Assembly: GCF_024764775.1 (NCBI RefSeq)
Contig: NZ_JALIGC010000040.1
Coordinates: forward strand, 62,001 to 126,000
Direction: 5' to 3'
Source: Scandinavium manionii
GTDB lineage: Bacteria; Pseudomonadota; Gammaproteobacteria; Enterobacterales; Enterobacteriaceae
DNA length: 64,000 bases
Shown here: one piece after another, positions 48,300 to 57,063 of the stretch
Layout: the number at the start of each line of letters is the position of its first letter
Numbering within the stretch: the stretch's first letter is position 1
Made by a program: the position numbers and the translations under genes
The notes under the pieces: model-generated
The model's input: the letters and a program-made list of their open reading frames with translations, nothing else
Told to the model about the DNA's origin: nothing
Databases searched by the model: none

Positions 48300-48599
48300 A
48301 TGTCAAGTCCACAAAATGAAAAGCTGAAACTTATCAGAGAGTCAGAGCGCCTGAAAGCAAAGGAAATAGCTGATTTAATTGAAATAAATTACTACACCTA
48401 TCATGGCTACGAATCCGGCAAGTCTAAGATGCCTCTCGATGCAGGGATGAAACTGCTTAAGCACCCTCGCTTTAGAAAATATCGCGATTGGTTTTTATTT
48501 GACGAAGTGGATCCATCATCCGGGCAAATTGCGCCGGCACTCGCACACTTTGGGCCAGAAAACGAAACATCATCCCACTCCGACCAAAAGACTGGCTAA
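48300..48599 (+). CDS. Immunity repressor C
   Basis: 99 residues from ATG 48300, the P2 C length. A helix-turn-helix region at 8-50 precedes the distinctive C-terminal segment SGQIAPALAHFG followed by NETSSHSDQKTG, nearly the same as P2 C. Keeps the lysogenic state by blocking the early operon. The in-frame TTG at 48282 is not needed. Confidence 0.93.
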   Translation: MSSPQNEKLKLIRESERLKAKEIADLIEINYYTYHGYESGKSKMPLDAGMKLLKHPRFRKYRDWFLFDEVDPSSGQIAPALAHFGPENETSSHSDQKTG

Positions 48600-48695
48600 C
48601 GGTCTACGGGGCTTATCTGTGCAGTAAATGCACAAATGAAGATTGCTACATAAACACGCGTGAAAGAGTACCCAGCCGTATCATCGAGGTGACCT

Positions 48696-49706
48696 ATGTC
48701 CGTTAAAAAACTCGATGATGGCCGATATGAAGTGGACGTTAGACCGCAGGGCGCAGACGGAAAACGCATCCGGCGGAAATTCAGTACAAAGGGCGAGGCT
48801 CAGACGTTTGAGCGTCATGTGCTTGTTAACTATCACAATAAGGAATGGCTTGAGAAACCGGCAGACCGGCGCAAGCTGACAGAACTGCTGGACCGATGGT
48901 GGATCTATCATGGAAAAACCCACGCAAGGGGCGAGATAGAAAAGGGTCGCCTGACGACGATAATCACGAGGTTTGGGGATATGGGCATTCACAGGGCCGA
49001 CCAACTGACCAAGAAATCAATTATCGATTATCGCGTAACCCTAATGAATGAAGGACTCAAGCCATCCAGCGTAAACAGGCACGTCGCCATACTGAGCGGC
49101 ATGTTTACCAAACTTATTGATGCTGACGAGTATCACGGCAGCAACCCTCTTCATGAGGTGAAGCGCCTTAAAGAAGCTCAAACAGAAATGGCGTTCCTGT
49201 CCACCGATGAGATAGAGATGCTGCTCTCGCGGCTGGAAGGAGACGAATTGAATGTGGCACTGATCTGCCTGGCTACTGGTGGCCGGTGGGGCGAAGTTTC
49301 AGGTTTGAAGGCTGAGCACATCATTCAGCAGGTGGTCACCTTCATGAAAACCAAAAACGGGAAACGACGCTCAGTGCCGATTTCTGTCGAGCTGGCGGAG
49401 CGCATTAAGACCAAAAACAGCGGTCCACTGTTTAGGGCAAAATACAGCACTGTCCGCAGAATGTTGAAAGAGATAAAGCCCGATCTGCCTGATGGGCAGG
49501 CGGTACACGTAATGAGGCATACATTCGCCACACACTTTATAATGAATGGAGGTAATATAATTACATTGCAGCGCATTCTAGGGCACTCGAACATCCAGCA
49601 AACGATGATTTACGCGCACTTTGCCCCGGACTTTTTACAAGATGCAGTGACACTCAATCCACTGTCCAAAATGTCCAGAATGTGTCCACAAACCAGAGTT
49701 AACTAG
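48696..49706 (+). CDS. int: P2-type tyrosine integrase
   Basis: 336 residues, like P2 Int (337). Active-site residues are present: R197 in GGRWGE, a lysine near 218-223, H271-xx-R274 in HVMRHTFATH, H297 in LGHSNIQ and Y306 in TMIYAHF. An N-terminal arm-binding domain (MSVKKLDDGRYEVDVRPQ) is present. It lies at the right end, 16 bases before the pflA start used here, with attR inside pflA. Likely functional. Confidence 0.96.
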   Translation: MSVKKLDDGRYEVDVRPQGADGKRIRRKFSTKGEAQTFERHVLVNYHNKEWLEKPADRRKLTELLDRWWIYHGKTHARGEIEKGRLTTIITRFGDMGIHRADQLTKKSIIDYRVTLMNEGLKPSSVNRHVAILSGMFTKLIDADEYHGSNPLHEVKRLKEAQTEMAFLSTDEIEMLLSRLEGDELNVALICLATGGRWGEVSGLKAEHIIQQVVTFMKTKNGKRRSVPISVELAERIKTKNSGPLFRAKYSTVRRMLKEIKPDLPDGQAVHVMRHTFATHFIMNGGNIITLQRILGHSNIQQTMIYAHFAPDFLQDAVTLNPLSKMSRMCPQTRVN

Positions 49707-49722
49707 AGCTAATCAGAGCGAT

Positions 49723-50520
49723 ATGAGTAATTTAAACACTTGTAATTTAACGGAAAATACTGATGCACCTGGGGCTGTTAAGCCAGTAATTGGTCGCATT
49801 CACTCCTTTGAATCCTGTGGCACCGTCGATGGCCCAGGCATCCGTTTTATCACCTTCTTCCAGGGCTGTCTGATGCGCTGCCTGTATTGCCATAACCGCG
49901 ATACCTGGGATACCCACGGCGGCAAAGAAATTACGGTTGAAGAACTCATGAAAGAAGTGGTGACCTATCGCCACTTTATGAATGCGTCCGGCGGCGGCGT
50001 AACGGCGTCTGGCGGCGAAGCCATTTTACAGGCTGAATTTGTGCGTGACTGGTTCCGCGCCTGCCGTAAAGAAGGTATTCATACCTGCCTCGACACCAAC
50101 GGTTTTGTTCGTCGTTACGATCCGGTGATTGATGAACTGCTGGAAGTGACCGATCTGGTCATGCTTGATCTCAAACAGATGAACGATGAGATCCATCAGA
50201 ATTTAGTCGGCGTATCTAACCACCGTACGCTGGAATTCTGCCGTTACCTGGCGAACAAGAATATTAACGTCTGGATCCGTTACGTGGTTGTTCCAGGCTG
50301 GTCTGACGATGACGATTCTGCACACCGCCTGGGGGAATTTACCCGCGATATGGGCAACGTCGAAAAAATCGAGCTTCTGCCTTACCATGAACTTGGCAAG
50401 CACAAATGGGTGGCGATGGGCGAAGAGTACAAGCTGGACGGCGTGCATCCACCGAAGAAAGAAACAATGGATCGCGTGAAAGGTATCCTCGAGCAATACG
50501 GTCACAAAGTCATGTACTGA
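49723..50520 (+). CDS. pflA: Pyruvate formate-lyase activating enzyme, 5' end replaced by phage sequence
   Basis: 265 residues. Radical SAM activase that makes the glycyl radical on PflB. The cluster motif CLMRCLYCHNR has the CxxxCxxC pattern, and SGGE and the rest match E. coli PflA (246 residues). The first ~20 codons (MSNLNTCNLTENTDAPGAVK) come from the prophage end and join in frame at PVIGRIHSF across attR. The ATG at 49723 has only a weak AGAG ribosome site, 16 bases after the integrase stop, so it may be co-transcribed with int or use a phage promoter. The native start is stranded at 22854. Confidence 0.93.
   Translation: MSNLNTCNLTENTDAPGAVKPVIGRIHSFESCGTVDGPGIRFITFFQGCLMRCLYCHNRDTWDTHGGKEITVEELMKEVVTYRHFMNASGGGVTASGGEAILQAEFVRDWFRACRKEGIHTCLDTNGFVRRYDPVIDELLEVTDLVMLDLKQMNDEIHQNLVGVSNHRTLEFCRYLANKNINVWIRYVVVPGWSDDDDSAHRLGEFTRDMGNVEKIELLPYHELGKHKWVAMGEEYKLDGVHPPKKETMDRVKGILEQYGHKVMY
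49784..49794 (+). repeat. attR core inside pflA
   Basis: CAGTAATTGGT encodes the P-V-I-G junction of the hybrid PflA. Identical to attL at 22858-22868. Confidence 0.85.
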
Positions 50521-50525
50521 CTCAG

Positions 50526-50549
50526 ACAGCCTCTTCGGAGGCTGTTTTT
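50526..50549 (+). terminator. Terminator after pflA
   Basis: ACAGCCTC-TTCG-GAGGCTGT followed by TTTT; UUCG tetraloop. Overlaps the 3' end of the convergent LysR gene. Confidence 0.92.
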
Positions 50550-51420
50550 ATATCCCCTCTTTCATCGCCGTTAGCAATTGCGCCAGCATGGGTGCACCGA
50601 TCACACCCGGTTTCCAGAGTGCCACCAGCGGATGTGCCAGCCCCGTCGTCCCCATCTCGGTATCAATTCGTGCCACGCCCTCCAGCCGTTCAGGGCAAAA
50701 GTGCTCAGGCAAAAAGGCCCAGCCGCAACCCCGTTGCAACAGCCCTTCCAGCAAGGTTATCTCATTGACGTGAATCAGCCGGTCCGCGATACGAATTCGC
50801 CCGGCAAGCGAGGGAGGAAGGTCACGAAACGGCATGAGCTGCGGTTGCGAGGCCAAATGCAGCAGAGACACAGGCTGTTTTGGGAAATAATCTTCACGGG
50901 CATACACCGCAAGCGAAACGCTCCCCACCGCGCGCCAGTGCAGGTGGTCGTTAACGGAACGGTTTACGGCCTGAAAAAGACCAAGATCGACGCTGCCCTC
51001 ATCCAGCCATTGTTCCGCCTGACCCCGCTCACAGGCGATCATATCCAGCTGAATATGCTGCGCCTGAAGCCGTTCAGCCAGTTTCAGCAATAGCGCGCGT
51101 GGCGTAAAGAGGTCATAACATAGGGTGAGATGCGTTTCGAGGGTATCGGGAATGTGTCGGGCAATGCGCGAGAAGGCTTCAGCTTCATGCAGAAATAGCC
51201 TTGCCTGGCGATAAAGCAGCTGGCCCTGCGGCGTCAGAGTTAACGGCCTTGTCGAGCGGTCAAACAGCGCGTAGCCAAGATCCACCTCCAGATATTCGAG
51301 CAGTTCGCTCACGGTGGTGCGATCCTTTTTCAACTTTTTCGCCGCCTGAGTCAGCGTGCCGGTCTCGCACACGCAGGCAAAGGCTTCAATCTGGGCAAGC
51401 GTAAAACGCAACAACTCCAT
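50548..51420 (-). CDS. LysR-family transcriptional regulator
   Basis: 290 residues. Winged helix-turn-helix at about 6-64 (QIEAFACVCETGTLTQAAKKL; KDRTTVSELLEYLE) and a substrate-binding domain. It occupies the place between pflA and ycaD. It does not resemble what I remember of E. coli YcaN, so no symbol is given. Its target and inducer are unknown. It is convergent with pflA. Confidence 0.9.
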   Translation of the reverse strand: MELLRFTLAQIEAFACVCETGTLTQAAKKLKKDRTTVSELLEYLEVDLGYALFDRSTRPLTLTPQGQLLYRQARLFLHEAEAFSRIARHIPDTLETHLTLCYDLFTPRALLLKLAERLQAQHIQLDMIACERGQAEQWLDEGSVDLGLFQAVNRSVNDHLHWRAVGSVSLAVYAREDYFPKQPVSLLHLASQPQLMPFRDLPPSLAGRIRIADRLIHVNEITLLEGLLQRGCGWAFLPEHFCPERLEGVARIDTEMGTTGLAHPLVALWKPGVIGAPMLAQLLTAMKEGI

Positions 51421-51472
51421 CGGATGTCCTTCTTCGCAATGAGGAAGTCACCTTACCGGAGAGTCGAGAAAG

Positions 51473-51499
51473 AAAAAAGCCCGTCGGTCGACAGGCTTT
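51473..51499 (-). terminator. Terminator after ycaD
   Basis: On the minus strand AAAGCCTGTC-GACC-GACGGGCTTT, a ten-pair stem with wobbles, followed by TTTCTTTC. Six bases past the ycaD stop. Confidence 0.88.
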
Positions 51500-51504
51500 G
51501 GCTA

Positions 51505-52650
51505 TCAGGCGTGTGCCACCGGCGTTGGATGATGCCCGGCTTTGCGTAGCAGCATCAAAAGATAGATAAACGACACGCTGGCGATCATCACAAAAAGCAG
51601 ATTGTCAGAATAGTTCTGCATAAGCATCGATGTAAACGTAGGCCCCAGCAGGCTGCCGATGGTGTAGCTCAGCAGCAGCGCCTGGTTCATCGCCACCAGC
51701 TGATGGTGTTCAACTTTCTCGCAGGCCCAGGCCATCGCTACCGGATACAGCGTAAAGCCCGCAGCACCCAGAATAAACAGCGTAGGTGCCATCGCCGCAC
51801 CGCTCAGCATTGCCAGGCAGCCGAGAATAACCACAAACACCTGCACGCGCAGCACCAGTAAACGACCGTAGCGATCAGCCAGACGTCCAACCGGCCACTG
51901 ACCGAGGATCCCGGCACTGACCATAACCGCCATCCAGAAACCAATACCCGAATCGCTGACGCCCTGGTGATTGAGCCACAGCGGCATCAGCCCATACAGT
52001 GAGCCGAGAACAATCCCGGAGATAATACAGCCGTTGACGCCTAAACGCGCGTGGCGCAGTTTTAGCATTGGCCAGACCAGCGTTGGCGCCTCTTCGCTAG
52101 TCTGATTCGTAATTCGGGTAAACAGCAGCGGCAGAATTGCAGCCAGCACCATGCCGGTAACCCACGGCAGGACGCTCATCAGGTCTGTTGGGAATTTGCT
52201 GACCATCAACTGGCCCAGCACGGTGCCCACGTAGTAAACCATCATATAAGCCGCGAGCAGGCGCCCGCGGTTACGAGAGGTACCGCTGCACATCAGCGCG
52301 CTTTCGACTACCACCCAAATCATCGCGCAGCCCACACCGGCGAGGAAACGCCAGCTGAGCCAACTCCAGAAGCCCATGGTCAGCCCCAACCCGACGCAAC
52401 CTACGGCGAAAATTAATGACGCGAGATAATAGCTACGATTAAAGCCGAGACGCTTGATCAACCGCCCGCAGAGCAACGTTCCTGCCAGGTTACCGGTAAA
52501 ATACGACGAGCTCACCATCCCCACCTGCCAGGTTGGCAAATGATCGTGGGCGAGCCAAAGCGGGACGAGCGTATTCAGCACCGCAATCGCCAGCGTCAAC
52601 AAAAGTAAGCCACAGAGCAATAAAAGCACTGGGCGGGAATACGTGGACAT
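51505..52650 (-). CDS. ycaD: Major facilitator superfamily transporter YcaD
   Basis: 381 residues with about 12 hydrophobic segments; E. coli YcaD has 382. MSTYSRPVLLLLCGLLLL is the start; the cytoplasmic loop motif GRLIKRLGFNRSYY and NRGRLLAAYMMVYY are typical MFS signatures. Substrate unknown. ATG 52650 is chosen over an upstream start at 52692 because it matches E. coli. Confidence 0.95.
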   Translation of the reverse strand: MSTYSRPVLLLLCGLLLLTLAIAVLNTLVPLWLAHDHLPTWQVGMVSSSYFTGNLAGTLLCGRLIKRLGFNRSYYLASLIFAVGCVGLGLTMGFWSWLSWRFLAGVGCAMIWVVVESALMCSGTSRNRGRLLAAYMMVYYVGTVLGQLMVSKFPTDLMSVLPWVTGMVLAAILPLLFTRITNQTSEEAPTLVWPMLKLRHARLGVNGCIISGIVLGSLYGLMPLWLNHQGVSDSGIGFWMAVMVSAGILGQWPVGRLADRYGRLLVLRVQVFVVILGCLAMLSGAAMAPTLFILGAAGFTLYPVAMAWACEKVEHHQLVAMNQALLLSYTIGSLLGPTFTSMLMQNYSDNLLFVMIASVSFIYLLMLLRKAGHHPTPVAHA

Positions 52651-52923
52651 GGATATAAAACCGTGAGGAAGTTCAGAATTCGAGCGCATCATGCCACCGC
52701 CATTGGCAAAGTCAATTGCCTCCAGACCAGAGCTGGCGCGGTTTTCAGAGGAACAATAGAAGTTTTTTATCTAGCGGAGCGGCAATGGAATTTATTTTTA
52801 AATTATTCCATTGTTTTTATTAGGTAATTGGGAATATAACGGCTTATTTTCAGTTGAAAAATTTCATGGATGGGGCGCATTTTTTGTTGCGCCGGATCGT
52901 TGCAATCCGGCGCAATAAACGGT
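52651..52923. other. ycaD-dmsC gap with an inverted repeat
   Basis: Upstream region of ycaD and downstream region of dmsC. TTGCGCCGGAT and ATCCGGCGCAA at 52887-52915 form a perfect 11-bp stem with a seven-base loop, just past the dmsC stop. No T run on the minus strand, so it may be a REP-like mRNA end stabiliser. The rest is AT-rich with no gene. Confidence 0.55.
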
Positions 52924-53787
52924 TTAGCTGGCGATGGCCATTCCGACTGTCATATGCAGACCGTAGAATACGCCGCGGCCGATGAGCTCACCCACGAACA
53001 TCAGCACAAAGGCCAGGCTCAACAGCGGAACGGCTGGCTGATGTCCTTTCAGCTGTGGCGCAACCCAGCATACCAGGGCTAACACGAGCACCACCAGACG
53101 CCAGGCCATTAGGGAACCGTACGCCGGAACCAGCGCAGAGGCCTGCTGAATGGAGCTATGAATCGTTGCCAGCTCACTACCCTGCATCACCACCACGATG
53201 GCACTGACCAGCAGTGCCAGCATCGAAATTACCGGCAACAGGCGCATAGCCCAGCCATCGACGCCAGCCACACGCAGCAGCAGATACCCCAGCAGCGGCC
53301 CACCGATAAACATCGTCAGGAAGAAGCTCATTGGGGTCCAGATGCTGTACCAGGTTGGCACGGTGTCGATGGTGTTATAAACGCGAACCATCATCCAGAC
53401 GAAGAAGACGCCCAGCACCATGGTTAACACCAGCCACACCGTACGCAGTGCCTGTGGCAGTTTGTTGATAACCGCCAGAAGCCAGCCAATACCGCCGACT
53501 GCGAAGAACACCGAGCCGCTTGCAATTTCATTACTCAGCGAAGAAGCACCGATCCGGTTCAGAGAGTTAAACGCGCGCAGCGGCGACCCGAGGTGCAAGA
53601 TTGAAGCGATAAAGCCTAGTCCCATCAGCACCCACAGACCAAACATACTCAGCACCACAAGACGCTGCTGCTCACGAGAAAGTTCGCCTTTCATCAGCGC
53701 CAGCGCCAGAACGATAAAACCACCGACGACGCACTGCCCGAGGACCGTGAAGATCATCAGCGGCCATTCATGCCATCCACTTCCCAT
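52924..53787 (-). CDS. dmsC: Dimethyl sulfoxide reductase membrane anchor subunit
   Basis: 287 residues, the E. coli length, with eight hydrophobic segments. It anchors DmsAB to the inner membrane and oxidises menaquinol. MGSGWHEWPLMIFTV is the start; the in-frame stretch upstream to 53964 lies inside dmsB and is rejected. Third gene of dmsABC, one base after the dmsB stop. Confidence 0.97.
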   Translation of the reverse strand: MGSGWHEWPLMIFTVLGQCVVGGFIVLALALMKGELSREQQRLVVLSMFGLWVLMGLGFIASILHLGSPLRAFNSLNRIGASSLSNEIASGSVFFAVGGIGWLLAVINKLPQALRTVWLVLTMVLGVFFVWMMVRVYNTIDTVPTWYSIWTPMSFFLTMFIGGPLLGYLLLRVAGVDGWAMRLLPVISMLALLVSAIVVVMQGSELATIHSSIQQASALVPAYGSLMAWRLVVLVLALVCWVAPQLKGHQPAVPLLSLAFVLMFVGELIGRGVFYGLHMTVGMAIAS

Positions 53788-53788
53788 C

Positions 53789-54406
53789 TTAAACCTCCTT
53801 CGGGTTTGCCAGATAGCCGGTGGTGTCACCCGTCGGACGGCTGTTGGCGTTAGGTTTGATAACAATGCTTGGTTTGGTGAAGTGCGCAGACGGCAGCGGA
53901 GCAACAGCAGCCAAATGACCATGCTTTTTACGCAGCTCTTCGATCGGACCAAAGTCCAGAGCACGCAGCGGGCAGGACTCTACGCAGATAGGTTTTTTGC
54001 CATCCGCAACACGTTCATGACAACCGTCGCATTTGGTCATATGACCTTTGGCTTCGTTGTACTGCGGCGCGCCGTATGGGCAAGCCATATGGCAATAGCG
54101 GCAGCCGATGCACACATCTTCATTCACGACAACAAAGCCGTCTTCACGCTTATGCATCGCCCCGCTCGGACAGACCTTAGTACAGGCCGGATCTTCGCAG
54201 TGGTTACAAGCGATTGACAGGTAATAGGCAAACACATTCTGATGCCATGTGCCGTTGTCTTCCTGCCAGTCGCCGCCGGCATACTCATAAATGCGGCGGA
54301 AGCTGACGTCAGGCGTCAAATCTTTGTAGTCTTTGCAGGCCAGTTCGCAGGTTTTGCAACCGGTGCAGCGACTGGAATCAATAAAAAATCCATACTGAGT
54401 GGTCAT
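53789..54406 (-). CDS. dmsB: Dimethyl sulfoxide reductase iron-sulfur subunit
   Basis: 205 residues, the E. coli length. Four [4Fe-4S] cysteine groups are visible: CTGCKTCELAC, CNHCEDPACTKVC, CIGCRYCHMACP and CDGCHERVADGKKPICVESC. It carries electrons from DmsC to DmsA. Confidence 0.98.
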   Translation of the reverse strand: MTTQYGFFIDSSRCTGCKTCELACKDYKDLTPDVSFRRIYEYAGGDWQEDNGTWHQNVFAYYLSIACNHCEDPACTKVCPSGAMHKREDGFVVVNEDVCIGCRYCHMACPYGAPQYNEAKGHMTKCDGCHERVADGKKPICVESCPLRALDFGPIEELRKKHGHLAAVAPLPSAHFTKPSIVIKPNANSRPTGDTTGYLANPKEV

Positions 54407-54416
54407 CGGTTACTCC

Positions 54417-56861
54417 TTACGCTTTTACGACCTGAACGAGGTTGGTGTGCGACGGGTTGCCCTTCGCCAACGGCGACGGACGCTGAGTGGTCAGGACGTT
54501 AATACAGCCCGCCTGGTCAACGCCTTTTGCATCCGGCGAGTACCATGCTCCCTCACCTAACGCCACAACGCCTGGCATCATCCGTGGCGTTACCTTCGCT
54601 TCAATGTGAACCTCACCGCGACCGTTGAAGATCTTCACGCGGTCACCATTGGCAATCCCACGCTTCTTCGCATCCATCGGGTTCATCCACATTTCCTGAG
54701 GACATGCAGCCTTCAGAACATCTACGTTGCCGTAAGTAGAGTGGCAACGCGCTTTATAGTGGAAGCCCGTTAGCTGCAACGGATAATCTTTGGTCAGCGG
54801 ATCGTCGTAGTTTTCGAAACCAGGGGTATAAATCGGCAGAGGATCGATAACGTCACCTTCCGGCAATTGCCAGGAGGCGGCAATCTCTGCCAGTTGCGTG
54901 GAGTAAATTTCGATTTTGCCTGAAGGCGTGGTCAGCGGGTTAGCTGCCGGGTTCTCGCGGAATTCCTTATAGGCTACGTGATGCCCTTCTGGATCGCGCT
55001 GCTTGAACATACCCTGCTTGCGGAACGCTTCAAACGTCGGCAGTCCAGGGATAGCCCGGCGAGACTGTTCATACAGATGGCGCATCCACTCTTCCTGGTT
55101 GCGACCTTCGGTGAACTTCTGCTCAACGCCCATGCGTTTTGCCAGCTGAGTGGTCATCTCATAGATGGTTTTGCACTCGAAACGCGGTTTGATAACCTGG
55201 TCGGCAAAGATGACGTAGGACATGTTGCCGCAAGACGCATCCAGCGCGAAATCCATCTGCTCAGACGCAGTGCAGTCTGGCAGCAGAATATCGGCATACT
55301 TCGCTGAAGAGGTCATGTGGCAATCCACCACCACAATCAGTTCGCACTTCTTGTCATCTTGCAGGATGTCGTGAGTGCGGTTGATATCGGAGTGCTGGTT
55401 GATAATGCAGTTGCCCGCATAGTTCCAGATCATCTTGATCGGTACATCGAGCTTATCTTTGCCGCGCACGCCATCACGTGTGGCAGTCATTTCCGGGCCG
55501 CGCTCAATTGCATCGGTCCACATAAACATCGAAATGCTGGTTTCAACCGGGTTATCCAGCGTTGGCATACGTTCGAATGGCAGATCGTAAGACCCTTCGC
55601 GCGCACCGGAGTTACCACCGTTAATCCCGACGTTGCCGGTCAGAATCGACAGCATGGAGATAGCACGCGTAGCAATCTCGCCGTTAGCATGACGCTGCGG
55701 ACCCCAGCCCTGACTGATAAATGCCGGTTTGGCCATCGCGATTTCGCGCGCCAGCTGGACAATACGTTCCGCCGGGATCCCGGTGATAGACGCTGCCCAT
55801 TGTGGTGTTTTAGCCGTGCCGTCTTTACCCTGGCCCATAATGTACGCTTTATAGTGACCGTTCGCAGGCGCACTGGCAGGCAGGGTTTTCTCGTCGTAGC
55901 CAACGCAGTATTTGTCGAGGAACGGTTGATCGACCAGATTTTCAGTGATCATTACCCATGCCAGACCGGACACCAGCGCGGCATCAGTACCTGGGCGAAT
56001 GGGGATCCACTCATCTTCACGGCCTGCACCAGTGTCGGTGTAGCGCGGATCAATGATGATCAGACGGGCGTTGGATTTCTGGCGTGCCTGTTCAAGGTAA
56101 TACGTCACGCCGCCGCCGCTCATACGGGTTTCACCTGGGTTGTTACCGAACAGCACAACCAGCTGACTGTTTTCAATATCTGACGGGCTGTTACCGTCGG
56201 CCCAGCCACCGTAGGTGTAGTTCAGACCTGCCGCAATCTGTGCGGAAGAGTAATCGCCGTAGTGATTCAGGTAGCCGCCGCAGCAGTTCATCAGACGGGC
56301 AATCAGCGTTTTTCCTGGAGGCCAGGAACGCGTCATGGTGCCGCCCAGCGTACCGGTACCATAATTCAGGTAAATAGATTCGTTGCCGTAATCTTTGATC
56401 AAACGCTGCATGTTGTTGGCGATGGTGTCATACGCCTCTTCCCAGCTAATACGCTCGAACTTACCTTCACCACGTTTACCGACGCGCTTCATCGGATATT
56501 TCAGGCGGTCAGGGTTATAGACACGGCGACGCATAGAGCGGCCGCGAAGACACGCGCGCACCTGATGCAGGCCATCGTAGTTATCGTCGCCGGTATTGTC
56601 GGTTTCAACGTATTTGATTTCGCCATCGACCACGTGCATACGCAACGGGCAGCGACTACCGCAGTTTACCGTGCAGGCGCTCCAGACCATTTTCCCGGCA
56701 ACAGCGGCTGGCGCAATGGCGTCAGCAGCATTCGCAATACGGGTAAAGGGTAATGTGAATGCGCTACTGGCGATCGCCAGTCCGCCAATTGCCGAGGTTT
56801 TCATCAAACCTCGACGGCTGACTTCGGCAGTCAGCAAAGCATCAGGGGCTTTTATTTTCAT
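54417..56861 (-). CDS. dmsA: Dimethyl sulfoxide reductase catalytic subunit
   Basis: 814 residues, the normal DmsA length. Molybdopterin-guanine dinucleotide enzyme that reduces DMSO and related N- and S-oxides as anaerobic electron acceptors. Twin-arginine signal SRRGLMK at 15-21, an iron-sulfur site CTVNCGSRC, and molybdopterin oxidoreductase segments (GWADGNSPSDIENSQLVVL; WGPQRHANGE). First gene of the operon, behind an FNR-type promoter. Confidence 0.98.
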   Translation of the reverse strand: MKIKAPDALLTAEVSRRGLMKTSAIGGLAIASSAFTLPFTRIANAADAIAPAAVAGKMVWSACTVNCGSRCPLRMHVVDGEIKYVETDNTGDDNYDGLHQVRACLRGRSMRRRVYNPDRLKYPMKRVGKRGEGKFERISWEEAYDTIANNMQRLIKDYGNESIYLNYGTGTLGGTMTRSWPPGKTLIARLMNCCGGYLNHYGDYSSAQIAAGLNYTYGGWADGNSPSDIENSQLVVLFGNNPGETRMSGGGVTYYLEQARQKSNARLIIIDPRYTDTGAGREDEWIPIRPGTDAALVSGLAWVMITENLVDQPFLDKYCVGYDEKTLPASAPANGHYKAYIMGQGKDGTAKTPQWAASITGIPAERIVQLAREIAMAKPAFISQGWGPQRHANGEIATRAISMLSILTGNVGINGGNSGAREGSYDLPFERMPTLDNPVETSISMFMWTDAIERGPEMTATRDGVRGKDKLDVPIKMIWNYAGNCIINQHSDINRTHDILQDDKKCELIVVVDCHMTSSAKYADILLPDCTASEQMDFALDASCGNMSYVIFADQVIKPRFECKTIYEMTTQLAKRMGVEQKFTEGRNQEEWMRHLYEQSRRAIPGLPTFEAFRKQGMFKQRDPEGHHVAYKEFRENPAANPLTTPSGKIEIYSTQLAEIAASWQLPEGDVIDPLPIYTPGFENYDDPLTKDYPLQLTGFHYKARCHSTYGNVDVLKAACPQEMWMNPMDAKKRGIANGDRVKIFNGRGEVHIEAKVTPRMMPGVVALGEGAWYSPDAKGVDQAGCINVLTTQRPSPLAKGNPSHTNLVQVVKA

Positions 56862-57016
56862 GAATACTCACTTCATTGCTCATTGAAATGCACCAACCGC
56901 TATATAGATATGTATATAGCGAAATCAGTCTTTTTTAGAGTTTTATGCTACTTCTAATTCGAAGGGAGTATCCCTGCTTTCGACTGAAGGGTTATTGTTC
57001 AGTATCAATACAGGTA
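56862..57016 (-). promoter_or_regulatory. dmsA promoter with FNR box and leader palindrome
   Basis: On the minus strand TTGATACTGAACAA (56995-57008) matches the FNR consensus at nine of ten positions. GATACT at 56967-56972 is spaced so that the start near 56960 puts the FNR box at -41.5. In the leader, CGCTATATA-N6-TATATAGCG (56898-56921) forms a 9-bp inverted repeat of unknown role. Anaerobic activation by FNR fits E. coli dmsABC. Confidence 0.8.
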
Positions 57017-57017
57017 T

Positions 57018-57045
57018 AAAAAAAGCGCCCTGAGGCGCTTTTTAA
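57018..57045. terminator. Terminator after serS
   Basis: AAAAAGCGCC-CTGA-GGCGCTTTTT, with A and T runs on both sides, so it can work in both directions. It lies 19 bases past the serS stop. Confidence 0.92.
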
Positions 57046-57063
57046 GAAAGGAATGAGGCGTTA

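Larger units (their letters stand above)
22858..49794. mobile_element. P2-like prophage, defective, inserted in the 5' end of pflA
   Basis: About 26.9 kb between direct repeats CAGTAATTGGT (22858-22868 and 49784-49794). Gene order follows P2: late control and tail (ogr, D, U, T', FI', G, H, I, J, W, V), completion and lysis (S, R, lysC, lysB, endolysin, holin, X, L), head (M, N', P', Q), cos, replication (A to B), cox, C and int. Two deletions remove FI C-terminus to T N-terminus and the N/O/P start regions, so virion formation is blocked. Immunity, excision, replication, lysis and cos elements appear intact, so the element may still be mobilised by a helper. Three non-P2 cargo genes are present. 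Confidence 0.95.

Noticed and set aside
53420..54217. Long open frame antisense to dmsC and dmsB
   Set aside because: Both dms genes are certain and of normal length; the frame has no support.
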